Positions 15,635 through 25,167 of a DNA stretch of 64,000 nucleotides are shown here, piece after piece. The translations under genes and the position numbers were made by a program. Every line of letters begins with the position of its first letter. Positions within the stretch are counted from its first letter, which is position 1. The DNA lies in NCBI GenBank assembly GCA_002331385.1, contig DCYB01000001.1:372001-436000 (forward strand), written 5' to 3'. Under the pieces are notes generated by a model, which searched no databases, was not told where the DNA came from, and saw nothing but the letters and a program-made list of their open reading frames with translations. Origin of the DNA: Comamonadaceae bacterium UBA2121. Lineage in GTDB: Bacteria > Pseudomonadota > Gammaproteobacteria > Burkholderiales > Burkholderiaceae_C.

Positions 15635-16879
15635 ATGTATCAACGCAATATTCTTGTCGAACAGACTGACCCCGAACTCTTCGCAGCCATTCAGGCCGAA
15701 AACCAGCGCCAGGAACAGCACATCGAGCTGATCGCCAGCGAAAATTACGCCTCCCCGGCCGCCATGTGGGCGCAGGGCACGCAACTCACCAACAAGTACG
15801 CCGAAGGCTATCCCGGCAAGCGTTACTACGGTGGCTGCGAATACGTCGACATCGCTGAGAAGCTCGCCATCGACCGCGTGAAGCAACTGTTTGGCGCCGA
15901 CGCCGCCAACGTGCAGCCGCACTGCGGTGCCTCGGCCAATGAAGCCGTGTTCCTCGCCTTCCTGAAGCCCGGCGACACCATCATGGGCATGAGCCTGGCC
16001 GAAGGCGGTCACCTCACGCACGGCATGCCGCTGAACATGTCCGGCAAGTGGTTCAACGTCGTCTCCTACGGCCTGAACGAGAAGGAAGAGATCGACTACG
16101 ACAAGATGGAAGCGCTGGCGCGTGAGCACAAGCCCAAGCTGATCGTGGCCGGTGCCAGCGCCTATTCGCTGGAAATCGACTTTGCCCGCTTCGCCAAGGT
16201 GGCGAAGGAAGTCGGCGCCATCTTCATGGTGGACATGGCCCACTACGCCGGCCTGATCGCTGGCGGCCAGTACCCCAACCCCGTGCCGTTTGCCGACGTC
16301 GTCACCACCACCACGCACAAGAGCCTGCGCGGCCCTCGCGGCGGCGTGATCCTGATGAAGGCCGAGCACGAGAAGGCCATCAACAGCGCCGTGTTCCCCG
16401 GCCTGCAAGGCGGTCCACTGATGCACGTGATTGCGGCCAAGGCCGTGGCGTTCAAGGAAGCGCTGTCGCCCGAGTTCAAGGACTACGCCAAGCAAGTCAA
16501 GATCAACGCCCGCATCGTGGCCGAGACACTGACGCAGCGCGGCCTGCGCATCATCAGCGGCGGCACGCAAAGCCACCTGATGCTGGTGGACCTGCGCGCC
16601 AAGGGCATCACCGGCAAGGAAGCCGAAGCCGTGCTGGGTGCCGCGCACATGACCATCAACAAGAACTCGATCCCCAACGATCCGGAAAAGCCCATGGTCA
16701 CCAGCGGCATCCGTGTTGGTACGCCCGCCATGACGACGCGCGGCTTCAAGGACGAGGAAGCCCGCATGACCGCCAACCTGATCGCCGACGTGCTGGACAA
16801 CCCACGCGACGAAGCGAACATCGCTGCCGTGCGCGAAAAGGTGAACGCGCTGACCGCGCGCTTCCCTGTCTATCGTTGA
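15635..16879 (+). CDS. glyA: Serine hydroxymethyltransferase
   Basis: GlyA converts serine and tetrahydrofolate to glycine and 5,10-methylene-THF, feeding purine, thymidylate and methionine synthesis. Length (414 residues) is standard. Family motifs are complete: LIASENYAS near residue 35, NKYAEGYPGKRYYGGCEYVD, PHCGASANEAV, and the PLP lysine in TTTTHKSLRGPRGG (Lys about 229). The C-terminal GIRVGTPAMTTRGF is also present. The ATG at 15635 has AGAGGAC upstream and gives the conserved N-terminus; the frame is open upstream but without a plausible start. It lies behind a ZTP riboswitch, which should raise expression when folate-dependent purine synthesis stalls. nrdR starts 20 bases after the stop. 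Confidence 0.97.
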   Translation: MYQRNILVEQTDPELFAAIQAENQRQEQHIELIASENYASPAAMWAQGTQLTNKYAEGYPGKRYYGGCEYVDIAEKLAIDRVKQLFGADAANVQPHCGASANEAVFLAFLKPGDTIMGMSLAEGGHLTHGMPLNMSGKWFNVVSYGLNEKEEIDYDKMEALAREHKPKLIVAGASAYSLEIDFARFAKVAKEVGAIFMVDMAHYAGLIAGGQYPNPVPFADVVTTTTHKSLRGPRGGVILMKAEHEKAINSAVFPGLQGGPLMHVIAAKAVAFKEALSPEFKDYAKQVKINARIVAETLTQRGLRIISGGTQSHLMLVDLRAKGITGKEAEAVLGAAHMTINKNSIPNDPEKPMVTSGIRVGTPAMTTRGFKDEEARMTANLIADVLDNPRDEANIAAVREKVNALTARFPVYR

Positions 16880-16899
16880 TTCACTAGCAAGCCACTGCC

Positions 16900-17355
16900 A
16901 TGAAATGCCCCTTCTGCGGCCACCCGGAAACCCAGGTTGTCGAGACCCGCGTAGCGGAAGATGGGGTGTTCATACGCCGTCGCCGCCAGTGTGGTCACTG
17001 CGACAAGCGCTTCACCACGTATGAGCGTCCGGAAGTGAACTTCCCGGCGATCGTCAAGAAAGACGGTCGCCGCGTCGAATACATGCGCGAGAAACTGCTC
17101 GCCTCCTTCAAGCTGGCCTTGCGCAAGCGCCCGGTGAGCACCGAGCAGATCGACAACGCCATCGAACGCATCGAAGAGCGGCTGCTCAATCTAGGCCAGC
17201 GTGAGCTGGTCTCCAGCCGTCTGGGTGAACTGGTGATGCGCGAGTTGAAGAAGCTCGACAAGATCGCCTACATCCGCTTTGCCAGCGTGTACCGCAGCTT
17301 CGAGGATGTGGACGATTTCCGCGCACTGGTCGACGAGGTCAGGCCGCAGAAATAA
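16900..17355 (+). CDS. nrdR: Transcriptional repressor NrdR
   Basis: NrdR represses ribonucleotide reductase genes in response to ATP/dATP. The 151-residue protein has the N-terminal zinc ribbon with four cysteines (CPFCGH and CGHCDKRF) followed by an ATP-cone domain (about residues 49-139: VKKDGRRVEYMREKL, YIRFASVYRSFEDVDDF). Length and motifs match the family exactly. It is 20 bases behind glyA, the usual Burkholderiales arrangement, and shares a nucleotide-supply theme with it. NrdR boxes for target genes were not found in this window. Confidence 0.97.
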   Translation: MKCPFCGHPETQVVETRVAEDGVFIRRRRQCGHCDKRFTTYERPEVNFPAIVKKDGRRVEYMREKLLASFKLALRKRPVSTEQIDNAIERIEERLLNLGQRELVSSRLGELVMRELKKLDKIAYIRFASVYRSFEDVDDFRALVDEVRPQK

Positions 17356-17374
17356 CGGCAACTGGAGCAAACCC

Positions 17375-17395
17375 ACGGGCGCTTGATGCGCCCGT
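17375..17395. terminator. Hairpin terminator between nrdR and the nucleotidase gene
   Basis: An 8-bp perfect stem ACGGGCGC/GCGCCCGT with a five-base loop lies 19 bases after the nrdR stop and just outside the stop of the convergent nucleotidase gene. The T-run is short (TTGTCATT), so it may work in both directions but imperfectly. Confidence 0.6.
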
Positions 17396-17397
17396 TG

Positions 17398-19191
17398 TCA
17401 TTGGCGCTGCTGCGCTGCGTCCACGCGCACGATGCGCGCATCGGTTGGCAACGCGAGTGGGCGAACTGCGCTCTGCTCGCGCACATAGTCCACCAGCGCA
17501 TCCAGATCGAGCATGCCACCCGTCACATCGGTGCCTTCGGTGAACACGGAGAAGTTGTCGCCACCCGTGCTCAGATAGCTCTGCACGGCCACGCGGTAAC
17601 GTGTGTCAGGCTCCACCGCCGTGCCATGCAATCGCATGTTGCGCACCCGGCTGCCCTGCGGCGCGCGCAGATCGAACTCGTAGCTGAAACCATCCGAAAC
17701 CTGCAGGATGCGCGGCTGCGCCACGGTGTTCGTGCCGCTGGCAAATTGCTGCTCCAGCAGACGCTGCAGTTGCGCGCCCGTATAGCCCATCACCACCAGA
17801 TGGTTGCCAAATGGCAGTACGCTGTAGAGCTGCCCATACGTGACGGCGCCCGTATCAGCCGCGGGCACCAGCTCGGCACGCACGCCGCCCGCATTCATGA
17901 ACGCCAGTTGCGCGCCACCCGACGCCGCAGCGCGCGTGGCGTGCAGCATGGAGTCCGCCACCAGGCGACCCAAGACGCTTTCGCCCGCTTGACTGGCCAC
18001 GCGCGTTGCAGCGCCCGCCAGTGCGCCGGACGGCTGTGCGGCCAGCGGCGCGACGGCGCGGCTGTAGCGCTCCACGAGTTGCGCGACATCGGCCTGGGCC
18101 TTGAATTGCGGAAACTCCGGCTGCAATCCGACCGGCGTGCTGCCGCTCGTGTACGGCGCGCCTTGCACGATGATCTGCCGCGCCGATTTGCGCGTCACCT
18201 TGCGCGAGCGCGTGTCCACGGTCAGCAGCACCTCGGTGAGCAAGGTGCCGTATTTGCCCGCACTGGTGAGCAGGAACGGCTTGGCAGGATTCACCCGGCG
18301 GTAGTCACACACATACGCCTGATGCGTGTGCCCGGAGATCACGACATCGACCTCGCTGGACAGCCGGTCCAGAATCGGCACGATGTCGCCGGAAAGCCCG
18401 GCGCAGCTGGCATCCTGCAGGCCCGATGTGGTGACTCCGCCTTCGTGGATCAACACCACGATCACGTCCGCACCTTGCGCACGCAGGCGTGGAATCAGGG
18501 CATTCGCCGTGGACGCTTCATCGGCAAAGGTCAGTCCGGCTACGCCGCTGGGTCGCACCATGTGTGGCGTGGCCTTGAGCGTCATGCCGATGAAGCCGAC
18601 GCCAACGCGCACACCCGCCTGCTCGAAGAACTTCACACCGCCAGGTGCCAACAGGCTTGTGCCATCGCTGCGCAAGGTGTTGGCAGCCAGAAAAGGGAAC
18701 TCCGCACCTTTGAATGGCTGACTGAGCTGGCACGGCTGCTTCGTCGTGAACCGCTCGCAGCCGCCCTGTTGCAGCCGTAGCAACTCTTGCGCTCCCTGGT
18801 CGAATTCATGGTTGCCCGCAGCAGAAAAATCGACTCCCATGAGATTCAGCGCTTCCACGGTCGGCTCATCCAGAAACAGCGACGACACCATGGGCGACGC
18901 GCCCACCATATCGCCCGCCGTCACGACGGCCGTGTGGACATGCGCAGCGCGGCGCTCGGCAATGGCACCGGCAAGAAAAGCCGCGCCGCCCGCAGGCACC
19001 GCCACGCTCTGCCCCGCCGCATTGCGGGTGGTGATGGCGAGTTGGGGTGGTTCCAGATGGCCGTGGAAATCATTGAAGCCGAGCAGCGCAATTTCCATCT
19101 CTGCCGGGCGCACACCACCGCTGCCGCCGCAACCTGCCAGCACCAGCGCAAGTCCCACGGCACCGCCCACCGCACGCCATGCATTCGTCAT
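17398..19191 (-). CDS. 5'-nucleotidase / UshA-type metallophosphatase lipoprotein
   Basis: This enzyme would hydrolyse 5'-nucleotides or related phosphoesters outside the inner membrane. A signal peptide ends in a lipobox (LVLAGC, Cys about 21), so it is predicted to be a lipoprotein. The N-terminal calcineurin-like domain has all metal motifs: GFNDFHGH, AGDMVGASP, AAGNHEFDQG, VLIHEGG and SGHTHQAYVC. The C-terminal nucleotide-binding domain has FMNAGGVRAEL and SVLPFGNHLVVM. Length (597 residues) fits the bifunctional family. The ATG at 19191 has GGGAG upstream. It shares the nucleotidase fold with SoxB in this window but lacks SoxB-specific features and sits far from the sox cluster. Confidence 0.88.
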   Translation of the reverse strand: MTNAWRAVGGAVGLALVLAGCGGSGGVRPAEMEIALLGFNDFHGHLEPPQLAITTRNAAGQSVAVPAGGAAFLAGAIAERRAAHVHTAVVTAGDMVGASPMVSSLFLDEPTVEALNLMGVDFSAAGNHEFDQGAQELLRLQQGGCERFTTKQPCQLSQPFKGAEFPFLAANTLRSDGTSLLAPGGVKFFEQAGVRVGVGFIGMTLKATPHMVRPSGVAGLTFADEASTANALIPRLRAQGADVIVVLIHEGGVTTSGLQDASCAGLSGDIVPILDRLSSEVDVVISGHTHQAYVCDYRRVNPAKPFLLTSAGKYGTLLTEVLLTVDTRSRKVTRKSARQIIVQGAPYTSGSTPVGLQPEFPQFKAQADVAQLVERYSRAVAPLAAQPSGALAGAATRVASQAGESVLGRLVADSMLHATRAAASGGAQLAFMNAGGVRAELVPAADTGAVTYGQLYSVLPFGNHLVVMGYTGAQLQRLLEQQFASGTNTVAQPRILQVSDGFSYEFDLRAPQGSRVRNMRLHGTAVEPDTRYRVAVQSYLSTGGDNFSVFTEGTDVTGGMLDLDALVDYVREQSAVRPLALPTDARIVRVDAAQQRQ

Positions 19192-19245
19192 GGTGTCTCC
19201 CCCTGATGATCGATGTTGAAAATGTGACGCCTTGTGCCCGTGCGT

Positions 19246-20598
19246 TCAATCTGCGCGCGCATCAGGCAAAAACAAGCGCGCAGCGGCCTGCGGGTGCGAA
19301 GGAAACCACGCATGAAAATAGCTCGCCTTGAGCGATCCCGATGCGTAGATGCACTCCAGTTGCGAGGCGGGGTCGCATGTCTGCTCATCCAGCAATCGGC
19401 GCGTGTGCGCCAGCACCGGCAGACTCGTCTCGCACGAGGAGTAGTGAAACCCATGGCCGCGCAGTGTTCCATGCGCGCTCTGCCACGCTTGCAGCCCCAG
19501 TCCGCGCAGACGCTCGTGTTGCGTGACTGTGCCATCCACAACGCCCAGCAACGCGGCACGCTGCGCTGTGGCGGGCCAGTCGATTTGCTGCATCAGCGCC
19601 AGCATGCCGCCACACTCGGCCCAGATGGGTTTGCCTGCGTGCCAATGGGCGCGGATCTGTTGGGCCAGAGGGGCTAGCGCGGCCAATTGCTGGGCGTGCA
19701 ATTCGGGATAGCCGCCGGGCAGCCAGAGCGCATCGCACTCCGGCAAGGCATCGCCATCCAGCGGCGCAAAAAAGCGCAGTTCTGCGCCCTGCTCGCGCAA
19801 AAATGCGATGTTGGCGGGGTAGATGAAGCGAAAGGCAGCATCCCGTGCAATGGCTATGCGCGTGCCAGCCAGCAACGCGGAGGGCGCGTCAGGCGCTGCA
19901 TCGGGTTCGGGGATGGTCACGCTCCAGCGCTCTTGCCATTCACTCCACGCCATGCGCCCGAGTTCGGTTTGCGCCAGTGCCTGCGCCATCTGCGTGAGGC
20001 GCGCCTGCGCGTCCTCCAGCTCGTCCGGCGACACCAGCCCCAGATGGCGCGACGGGATGGGCGACTCGCCCTTGGGCTGGCGCATGACCTGACCCAGCCA
20101 CGGCACATCGGTCGTCATGCTTGCGCGCAGCATGTCGCCGTGGCGTTCACCCGCCACACGATTGGCCAGCACGCCAGCGATGCGCATGCCGGGCCGATAG
20201 CGCGACAGCCCGAAGGCCAGCGCACCAAATGTTTCGGCCATGGCGGAGGCGTCGATGACCAGCAGGATCGGGAGATTCCAGCGCTGCGCCAGATCGGCGG
20301 CGCTGCGCGTGCCGTCGTACAAGCCCATCACGCCTTCTATCAGCACCACGTCGTTGTTCTGCGTGGCGCGCGCCAGCCGCCGCTGCACATCGGCAACGCC
20401 GCACATGGCAAGGTCGAGGTTGTCTACCGGCTGACCACTGGCGGCGGCCAGCCAGCCGGGGTCGAGAAAATCCGGTCCGCACTTGAACACCTGCACGCGC
20501 TTGCCGCGTGCGTGCAGCATGTGCGCCAGCGCGGCAGTGACGGTAGTCTTGCCTTGCCCCGAAGCGGGCGCGGCGACGAGCAATACCGGGCAGCCCAT
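19246..20598 (-). CDS. cobB: Cobyrinic acid a,c-diamide synthase (CobB/CbiA)
   Basis: The enzyme amidates the a and c carboxyls of (hydrogeno)cobyrinate with glutamine and ATP during cobalamin synthesis. The N-terminal P-loop (APASGQGKTTVT) and the FKCGPDFLDPGWL segment belong to the DTBS-like ATPase domain. EGVMGLYDG and a C-terminal class I amidotransferase domain with the nucleophile Cys in WAECGGMLAL follow. The ATG at 20598 (MGCPVLLVA) is chosen because the P-loop is then at the normal position; the longer frame runs into aroC. It begins 11 bases after the aroC stop and is probably co-transcribed. No other cobalamin gene is in the window, so pathway type cannot be inferred. Confidence 0.9.
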   Translation of the reverse strand: MGCPVLLVAAPASGQGKTTVTAALAHMLHARGKRVQVFKCGPDFLDPGWLAAASGQPVDNLDLAMCGVADVQRRLARATQNNDVVLIEGVMGLYDGTRSAADLAQRWNLPILLVIDASAMAETFGALAFGLSRYRPGMRIAGVLANRVAGERHGDMLRASMTTDVPWLGQVMRQPKGESPIPSRHLGLVSPDELEDAQARLTQMAQALAQTELGRMAWSEWQERWSVTIPEPDAAPDAPSALLAGTRIAIARDAAFRFIYPANIAFLREQGAELRFFAPLDGDALPECDALWLPGGYPELHAQQLAALAPLAQQIRAHWHAGKPIWAECGGMLALMQQIDWPATAQRAALLGVVDGTVTQHERLRGLGLQAWQSAHGTLRGHGFHYSSCETSLPVLAHTRRLLDEQTCDPASQLECIYASGSLKASYFHAWFPSHPQAAARLFLPDARAD

Positions 20599-20608
20599 GC
20601 TGCGCCGA

Positions 20609-21706
20609 TCAGGCGTTGCTGGCGGGTATCGGGGCCAACCCCGAATGCACATCGCCGCACTGGCCGCGATGGCGCAGCGCGTGGTCCATCAACACCAGCG
20701 CCAGCAGCGCCTCGGCAATCGGCGCGGCGCGAATGCCAACGCATGGATCGTGGCGGCCCTTGGTGATGACCTCCACCGGCTCGCCAAGCACGTTGATGGA
20801 TTGGCGTGGGCTGATGATCGAGCTGGTGGGCTTGATCGCAAGGATGACCTCGATGTCCTGCCCCGAACTGATGCCGCCCAGAATGCCGCCCGCGTTGTTG
20901 CCGGCAAAGCCCTGCGGCGTGAGCGAGTCGCCATGCGTGGTGCCGCGTTGCACGACGCTTTCAAAACCCGCGCCGATTTCCACGGCCTTCACCGCATTCA
21001 GGCCCATCATCACATGGGCAATATCGGCGTCCAGCTTGTCGTACAGCGGCTCGCCCAGCCCCACGGGCACGCCCGTGGCCTGCACGCGCACCTTGGCGCC
21101 GCAGGAGTCGCCCGACTTGCGCAGTGCGTCCATGTAGTCCTCGTAGGCATGCACGTCGGCCACAGGAGCAAAGAACGGGTTGTCCGGCACATGCTCCCAA
21201 CTCTCGAAGGGAATGGGCAAGTCGCCAATCTGCGTCATGCAGGCGCGGAATTCGCAGCCGTACTTTTCCTTCAACCACTTTTTGGCCACGGCGCCCGCCG
21301 CCACGGTGGGCGCGGTCAGGCGTGCGGAGGAACGGCCACCACCCCGCGGATCGCGGATGCCGAACTTCTGGAAATACGTGTAGTCGGCATGACCGGGCCG
21401 GAAGCTCTGTGCAATGTTGGAGTAGTCCTTGCTGCGCTGGTCCGTATTGCGGATCAGCAAAGCGATCGGGGTGCCGGTGGTCTTGCCTTCATACACGCCG
21501 GAGAGAATCTCGACAGCATCCGGCTCGGCCCGCTGCGTCACGTGGCGGCTCGTGCCGGGGCGACGACGGTCCAGATCGATCTGGATGTCGGCCTCGGTCA
21601 ACGACATGCCGGGCGGGCAGCCGTCGATCACGCAGCCAACGGCCGGACCATGGGATTCACCAAAGTTGGTGACGCAGAAAAGAGTACCAAGTGTGTTGCC
21701 GCTCAT
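20609..21706 (-). CDS. aroC: Chorismate synthase
   Basis: AroC converts 5-enolpyruvylshikimate-3-phosphate to chorismate with reduced FMN, the last step of the shikimate pathway. The 365-residue length is standard. Signatures include GESHGPAVGCVIDGCPPG near the N-terminus, RPGHADYTYFQKFGIRDPRGGGRSSAR in the middle (read in parts), and GFAGNNAGGILGGISSG near the C-terminus. The ATG at 21706 (MSGNTLGTLF) gives the conserved start; the frame extends 16 codons upstream without family similarity. cobB follows 11 bases downstream on the same strand. Confidence 0.97.
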   Translation of the reverse strand: MSGNTLGTLFCVTNFGESHGPAVGCVIDGCPPGMSLTEADIQIDLDRRRPGTSRHVTQRAEPDAVEILSGVYEGKTTGTPIALLIRNTDQRSKDYSNIAQSFRPGHADYTYFQKFGIRDPRGGGRSSARLTAPTVAAGAVAKKWLKEKYGCEFRACMTQIGDLPIPFESWEHVPDNPFFAPVADVHAYEDYMDALRKSGDSCGAKVRVQATGVPVGLGEPLYDKLDADIAHVMMGLNAVKAVEIGAGFESVVQRGTTHGDSLTPQGFAGNNAGGILGGISSGQDIEVILAIKPTSSIISPRQSINVLGEPVEVITKGRHDPCVGIRAAPIAEALLALVLMDHALRHRGQCGDVHSGLAPIPASNA

Positions 21707-21790
21707 AAGGCGTGCATTATCGTTGATGCAGCCGATGTGCGACGTTCTCCTCACCGACCGGGCTGCATCATTCCGGCATGCAAAAACGGT

Positions 21791-23251
21791 TCAGGTCCAG
21801 AGCGGCTCGTGCGTGCCGGGCGGAACGCTGTCGCACTGCCAGCGTGCCGGCGTGCGCGACAGCGTGGCGGCGTGCGACACAGCCCGCAGGGTGCCAAAGC
21901 CGCTCGACGAGGTGTGCAGCCACGGAGCCACCAGCGCCTCCAACTCGCCCGGCTCGCCTTGGTCGGCGACGGCAAGCCGCCCCATCTCCCACAACCACTG
22001 CGCTACGCGCGCAAGCGCGACCTGCACATGCCATGTGCCGCCCACGGTGGCCTGCCGGTGCAGGCCCACCTGTGTGCCAAACGCGAGCAGGAAACCCGCG
22101 CTGTAGTCCAGCATCTGCACCGGCAGCGCGCGCGGCGACGGATCACCAAATGCATCACCTTCGGCCCGGTTCATGCCAGTGACTGTTTGCACCAGCGAGT
22201 CAAATCCCCGCTTGTCGCGCCACGGCCCTTCTCGCCCGTAGGCGGACAGGCTGGCGTAGACGATGCCAGGGCGCATCTTTGCCACTTCGGCGACCCCGAA
22301 CCCCAAGCGCTCCAGGCTGCCGGGTCGATAGCCTTGCAGAAATACATGGGCATCGCGCACCAATGACTCCAACTGCGCTGCGCCGTGCGGCTGCGCCAGA
22401 TCGAGCAAGGCCGAGCGCTTGCCCCGGCTGACGTCGGCAATCGCCTCGATATTGGGCAGATGCGGCGAATTGATCATCAGGACGTCCGCGCCGTAGGCCG
22501 CCAGGGTCCGCGCGCCGACCGGGCCGGCCAGAATCCGCGTGAGATCCAGCACGCGCAAGCCGGCGAGCGGCAACTGCTCGGGCGACGTCTCGCACCAAGG
22601 CAAGGGCGGCGCGGGTTCGTCCGCATCCAGCAGCGTCAGTTGCACCAGCGGTTGCTCTTGCAGCGCCAGCGCTTGCGGGTGCGCGCGCCACTCCTCGGGC
22701 GTGCGCAGCGCTGCCACGACCAGACCAGCATCGGTCGCACGCTGTTCAAATTCCAGGGCATGCCATGACTTCAGCGCCTGCGCCACATCGGCTTTGGTGG
22801 TTTGCGCTCCCACCGGAAGCCCCAGCAACTGCAGGGCGCCGTCGCGGTGGTGATCAAAATTGGCATGAATGCGCACGTGCCCCGGATCGCCCAGTTCAGC
22901 GCCGCAAGGATAGAGGCCGGAGATGGGTGACCAGATGGAAGGTCGTTCCCCATTCAGCGTGAAATAGCCTGTGGTTTCCGCCAATGCATGGGCGGCATCC
23001 ACGTAAACCGATTGGGGCACCTGCCCCGGATGGCGCAGCGCATCCAGTTCCGTCGCTGCCAACGCCGCCGCCGCTATGGCGGACTGCGCGGCGCGCCCGA
23101 TGGCAAAGCTGCTTGGAAATCCCGGCGCCTTGGGGCCGAATCCGACCCGCCCCGTCGCCCCGTCCGGCATGCCGGCGTCGCGCCAAAGCATGGCAAGGAC
23201 ATCGCCGGCCGTCTGCATTGCACATTTTTGATCCAGTGATGACAACGACAT
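21791..23251 (-). CDS. CaiB/BaiF-type (class III) CoA transferase
   Basis: This protein of 486 residues belongs to the class III CoA-transferase family. The C-terminal half is clearest: GLRVLDLTRILAGPVGARTLAAYGADV is the family N-terminal signature found in the middle of this protein, followed by RGKRSALLDL and VFLQGYRPGSLERLGFG. The catalytic Asp of the family normally lies in the segment after RPG; here candidate acidic residues occur around YSAGFLLAFG but none is certain. About 230 extra residues precede the CoA-transferase core, so this looks like the long or fused version found in Burkholderiales rather than a simple 400-residue enzyme. ATG at 23251 has a perfect AGGAGG 6-7 bases upstream. 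Substrate is unknown. Confidence 0.8.
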   Translation of the reverse strand: MSLSSLDQKCAMQTAGDVLAMLWRDAGMPDGATGRVGFGPKAPGFPSSFAIGRAAQSAIAAAALAATELDALRHPGQVPQSVYVDAAHALAETTGYFTLNGERPSIWSPISGLYPCGAELGDPGHVRIHANFDHHRDGALQLLGLPVGAQTTKADVAQALKSWHALEFEQRATDAGLVVAALRTPEEWRAHPQALALQEQPLVQLTLLDADEPAPPLPWCETSPEQLPLAGLRVLDLTRILAGPVGARTLAAYGADVLMINSPHLPNIEAIADVSRGKRSALLDLAQPHGAAQLESLVRDAHVFLQGYRPGSLERLGFGVAEVAKMRPGIVYASLSAYGREGPWRDKRGFDSLVQTVTGMNRAEGDAFGDPSPRALPVQMLDYSAGFLLAFGTQVGLHRQATVGGTWHVQVALARVAQWLWEMGRLAVADQGEPGELEALVAPWLHTSSSGFGTLRAVSHAATLSRTPARWQCDSVPPGTHEPLWT

Positions 23252-23363
23252 GCATGACCTCCTGAATCCGCGCAGTATATGCAGGCCGGCCACAGTATTT
23301 GCGCGCAGAAACCGGAAATTCAGACCAAAAATTGCAACATCCAGCGCAGCACATTAACGTTTA

Positions 23364-23393
23364 TTGATGTAACAAACTGGTTGCAATTAGAAT
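23364..23393 (+). promoter_or_regulatory. Sigma70-like promoter of the acyltransferase gene
   Basis: TTGATG (23364-23369) and TAGAAT (23388-23393) are 18 bases apart, ending 22 bases before the ATG at 23416. It lies in the divergent region opposite the CoA-transferase gene. Confidence 0.5.
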
Positions 23394-23415
23394 TACGCTA
23401 TTGGTTTTCGTCTGC

Positions 23416-24588
23416 ATGCGTTTTTCTTCTCCGACCTCCCTTCGCTCCACACGCCCAACGATCGACTGGATTCAAGCCCTGCGCGGCCTGGCCGCGGTAT
23501 TGGTGGTCGTCACCCATTCGAGTCGTGCGTTGACCTCTGAGCAAGGCCGGGAGATGTTCTGGAACTACTTCGTGCATGGCGCGCTCGGCGTTGACCTGTT
23601 CTTCATCATCAGCGGCTTCATCATGGTGCTGACCACGCAGCATTGCGACGGCACACGGCGCTATGTGGCGGATTTTCTGATCAAGCGCTTTTCCCGCATC
23701 TGGCCACTGTTGTTCGTGGTCAGCATGACGTACATCGCCATTGAGTGGCTGCGCCACGGCAGCGTTGCCGCAGAGTATCTCGGCCACATCATGAGCCAAC
23801 TGGTGTTCCGGCCCGTTCATCCCAAGCCGGAATATTTCTTCCTCATGCCCATCGATGTGGCGTGGACGTTGTGCTTTGAGGCGTATTTCTACGTGGTGAT
23901 CGCCGTGTCGCTGCTGTCGCGCCAATGGCGCTGGTGGATCGTCGCTGCCCTGCTGATGCCGGGGCTGGTGCTGTATCCGCTCTACAAGGAGCACTGGAAT
24001 CTGTCGTTCTACCACCAGCCGGCCATCGTGGTGAACCATTATCTGAATCTGGTGGTCAGCCCGATGGTCTGGGAGTTCGTGTTCGGACTGGTGGCGGGCA
24101 GGCTCTATCTGTCGCGCTGGCAGGGGCCGCCGCGCTGGCTGGCCATCTGCTTTGTGCTGGGAGCCGTGGCTGCTTTCGTGACGGTGCCCGTGACGCACAT
24201 GCCCAGTCTGTATGGCCCGACGATCGAGTTTGGCGGTCTGACCATGTTCGGCGCGTTCCTGCTGTTGGTGATGGCAAGCAAAGCCATCGACATTCCCGTC
24301 GCGCGCGGACTCGTGTGGCTGGGGACCATCTCCTACTCGGTCTATCTCACCCACCGTCTGGGGTTCATTCCCGCCGAGGCGCTGATGGACGCGTTGCACA
24401 TCGCCGACGCGACCGAGCGCGAGTGGACTGGCTTTGCTGTCCACATCGCCTGCGGTGTGGCGGCCGGTGCGTTCTTCTACTACACAGTGGAAGCGCCGTT
24501 GTCGGCTTTCACACGCCAAACGCTGCTACACCTGCGCAAACAGGTATGGGCGCGCAGGACGGAGGGGTTCAGCGGGCAGTCTGCCTGA
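23416..24588 (+). CDS. Acyltransferase-3 family membrane protein
   Basis: Acyltransferase-3 (OafA/OatA-like) proteins transfer acyl groups to sugars or lipids at the cell surface. This protein has about ten hydrophobic helices over roughly 390 residues. The N-terminal motif IQALRGLAAVLVVVTHSSRAL holds the Arg-Gly and the conserved His of the family; GVDLFFIISGFIM and FSRIWPL follow. No SGNH domain is fused to the C-terminus. The ATG at 23416 is chosen; TTG at 23401 would add five residues. It stands alone between the CoA-transferase and CBS genes, so the acceptor is not suggested by context. Confidence 0.85.
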   Translation: MRFSSPTSLRSTRPTIDWIQALRGLAAVLVVVTHSSRALTSEQGREMFWNYFVHGALGVDLFFIISGFIMVLTTQHCDGTRRYVADFLIKRFSRIWPLLFVVSMTYIAIEWLRHGSVAAEYLGHIMSQLVFRPVHPKPEYFFLMPIDVAWTLCFEAYFYVVIAVSLLSRQWRWWIVAALLMPGLVLYPLYKEHWNLSFYHQPAIVVNHYLNLVVSPMVWEFVFGLVAGRLYLSRWQGPPRWLAICFVLGAVAAFVTVPVTHMPSLYGPTIEFGGLTMFGAFLLLVMASKAIDIPVARGLVWLGTISYSVYLTHRLGFIPAEALMDALHIADATEREWTGFAVHIACGVAAGAFFYYTVEAPLSAFTRQTLLHLRKQVWARRTEGFSGQSA

Positions 24589-24613
24589 CTGCCCCAAGTG
24601 CATCAACGCACAA

Positions 24614-25063
24614 TCAGACGGATTCGTTTTGCTCTGGCCAGTCGCGGATGTAGGCCTTCAGCAGCTTGTTCTCGAAGTTCTGGCTGTCCACCACGGCCTT
24701 GGCCACGTCATAGAAGCTCACCACGCCCATCAACATGCGCTTGTCCATCACGGGCATGTAGCGCGCGTGGCGGTTGAGCATCATGCGGCGCACTTCGTCC
24801 ATGTCGGTTTCCAGTGTGCAGGTCAGAGGCGCGTCGTCCATGGCCGAGCGCACGAGCTTGGTGCCGACACCGCCGCCATTTTTCACCAGCGCCTGAATCA
24901 CTTCGCGGAAGGTGAGCATGCCGACCAGATCGCCATGCTCCATCACGACCAGTGAGCCGATATCCTTTTCAGACATGGCTTCGACGGCGCGGGCCAGCGG
25001 CTCATCGGGGTGAACGGTATAGAGCGTGTTGCCTTTCACGCGCAGGATATCGCTGACTTTCAT
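24614..25063 (-). CDS. CBS-domain protein
   Basis: This 149-residue protein consists of a pair of CBS domains, a module that binds adenine nucleotides and usually regulates a partner. The first CBS unit runs from about residue 5 to 60 (PDEPLARAVEAMSEKDIGSLVVM, VGMLTFREV) and the second from about 75 to 130 (DEVRRMMLNRHARYMPVMD, GVVSFYDVAKAV). No enzyme domain is attached. ATG at 25063 has TAAGGAGATA upstream. It is divergent from metY with about 100 bases between the starts, but a functional link is not shown. Confidence 0.88.
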   Translation of the reverse strand: MKVSDILRVKGNTLYTVHPDEPLARAVEAMSEKDIGSLVVMEHGDLVGMLTFREVIQALVKNGGGVGTKLVRSAMDDAPLTCTLETDMDEVRRMMLNRHARYMPVMDKRMLMGVVSFYDVAKAVVDSQNFENKLLKAYIRDWPEQNESV

Positions 25064-25167
25064 GGGGTATCTCCTTAGGGCCTCCTACGCACTTGCATGG
25101 CAGCAGACGAAAACTTGTAGAAATATAGCCCACAATTGCGGACAGTTCGACCACCATGGAGACATGA

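Noticed and set aside
17398..19191. Second SoxB gene
   Set aside because: It shares the metallophosphatase fold but has a lipobox, UshA-type C-terminal motifs and no sox neighbours.
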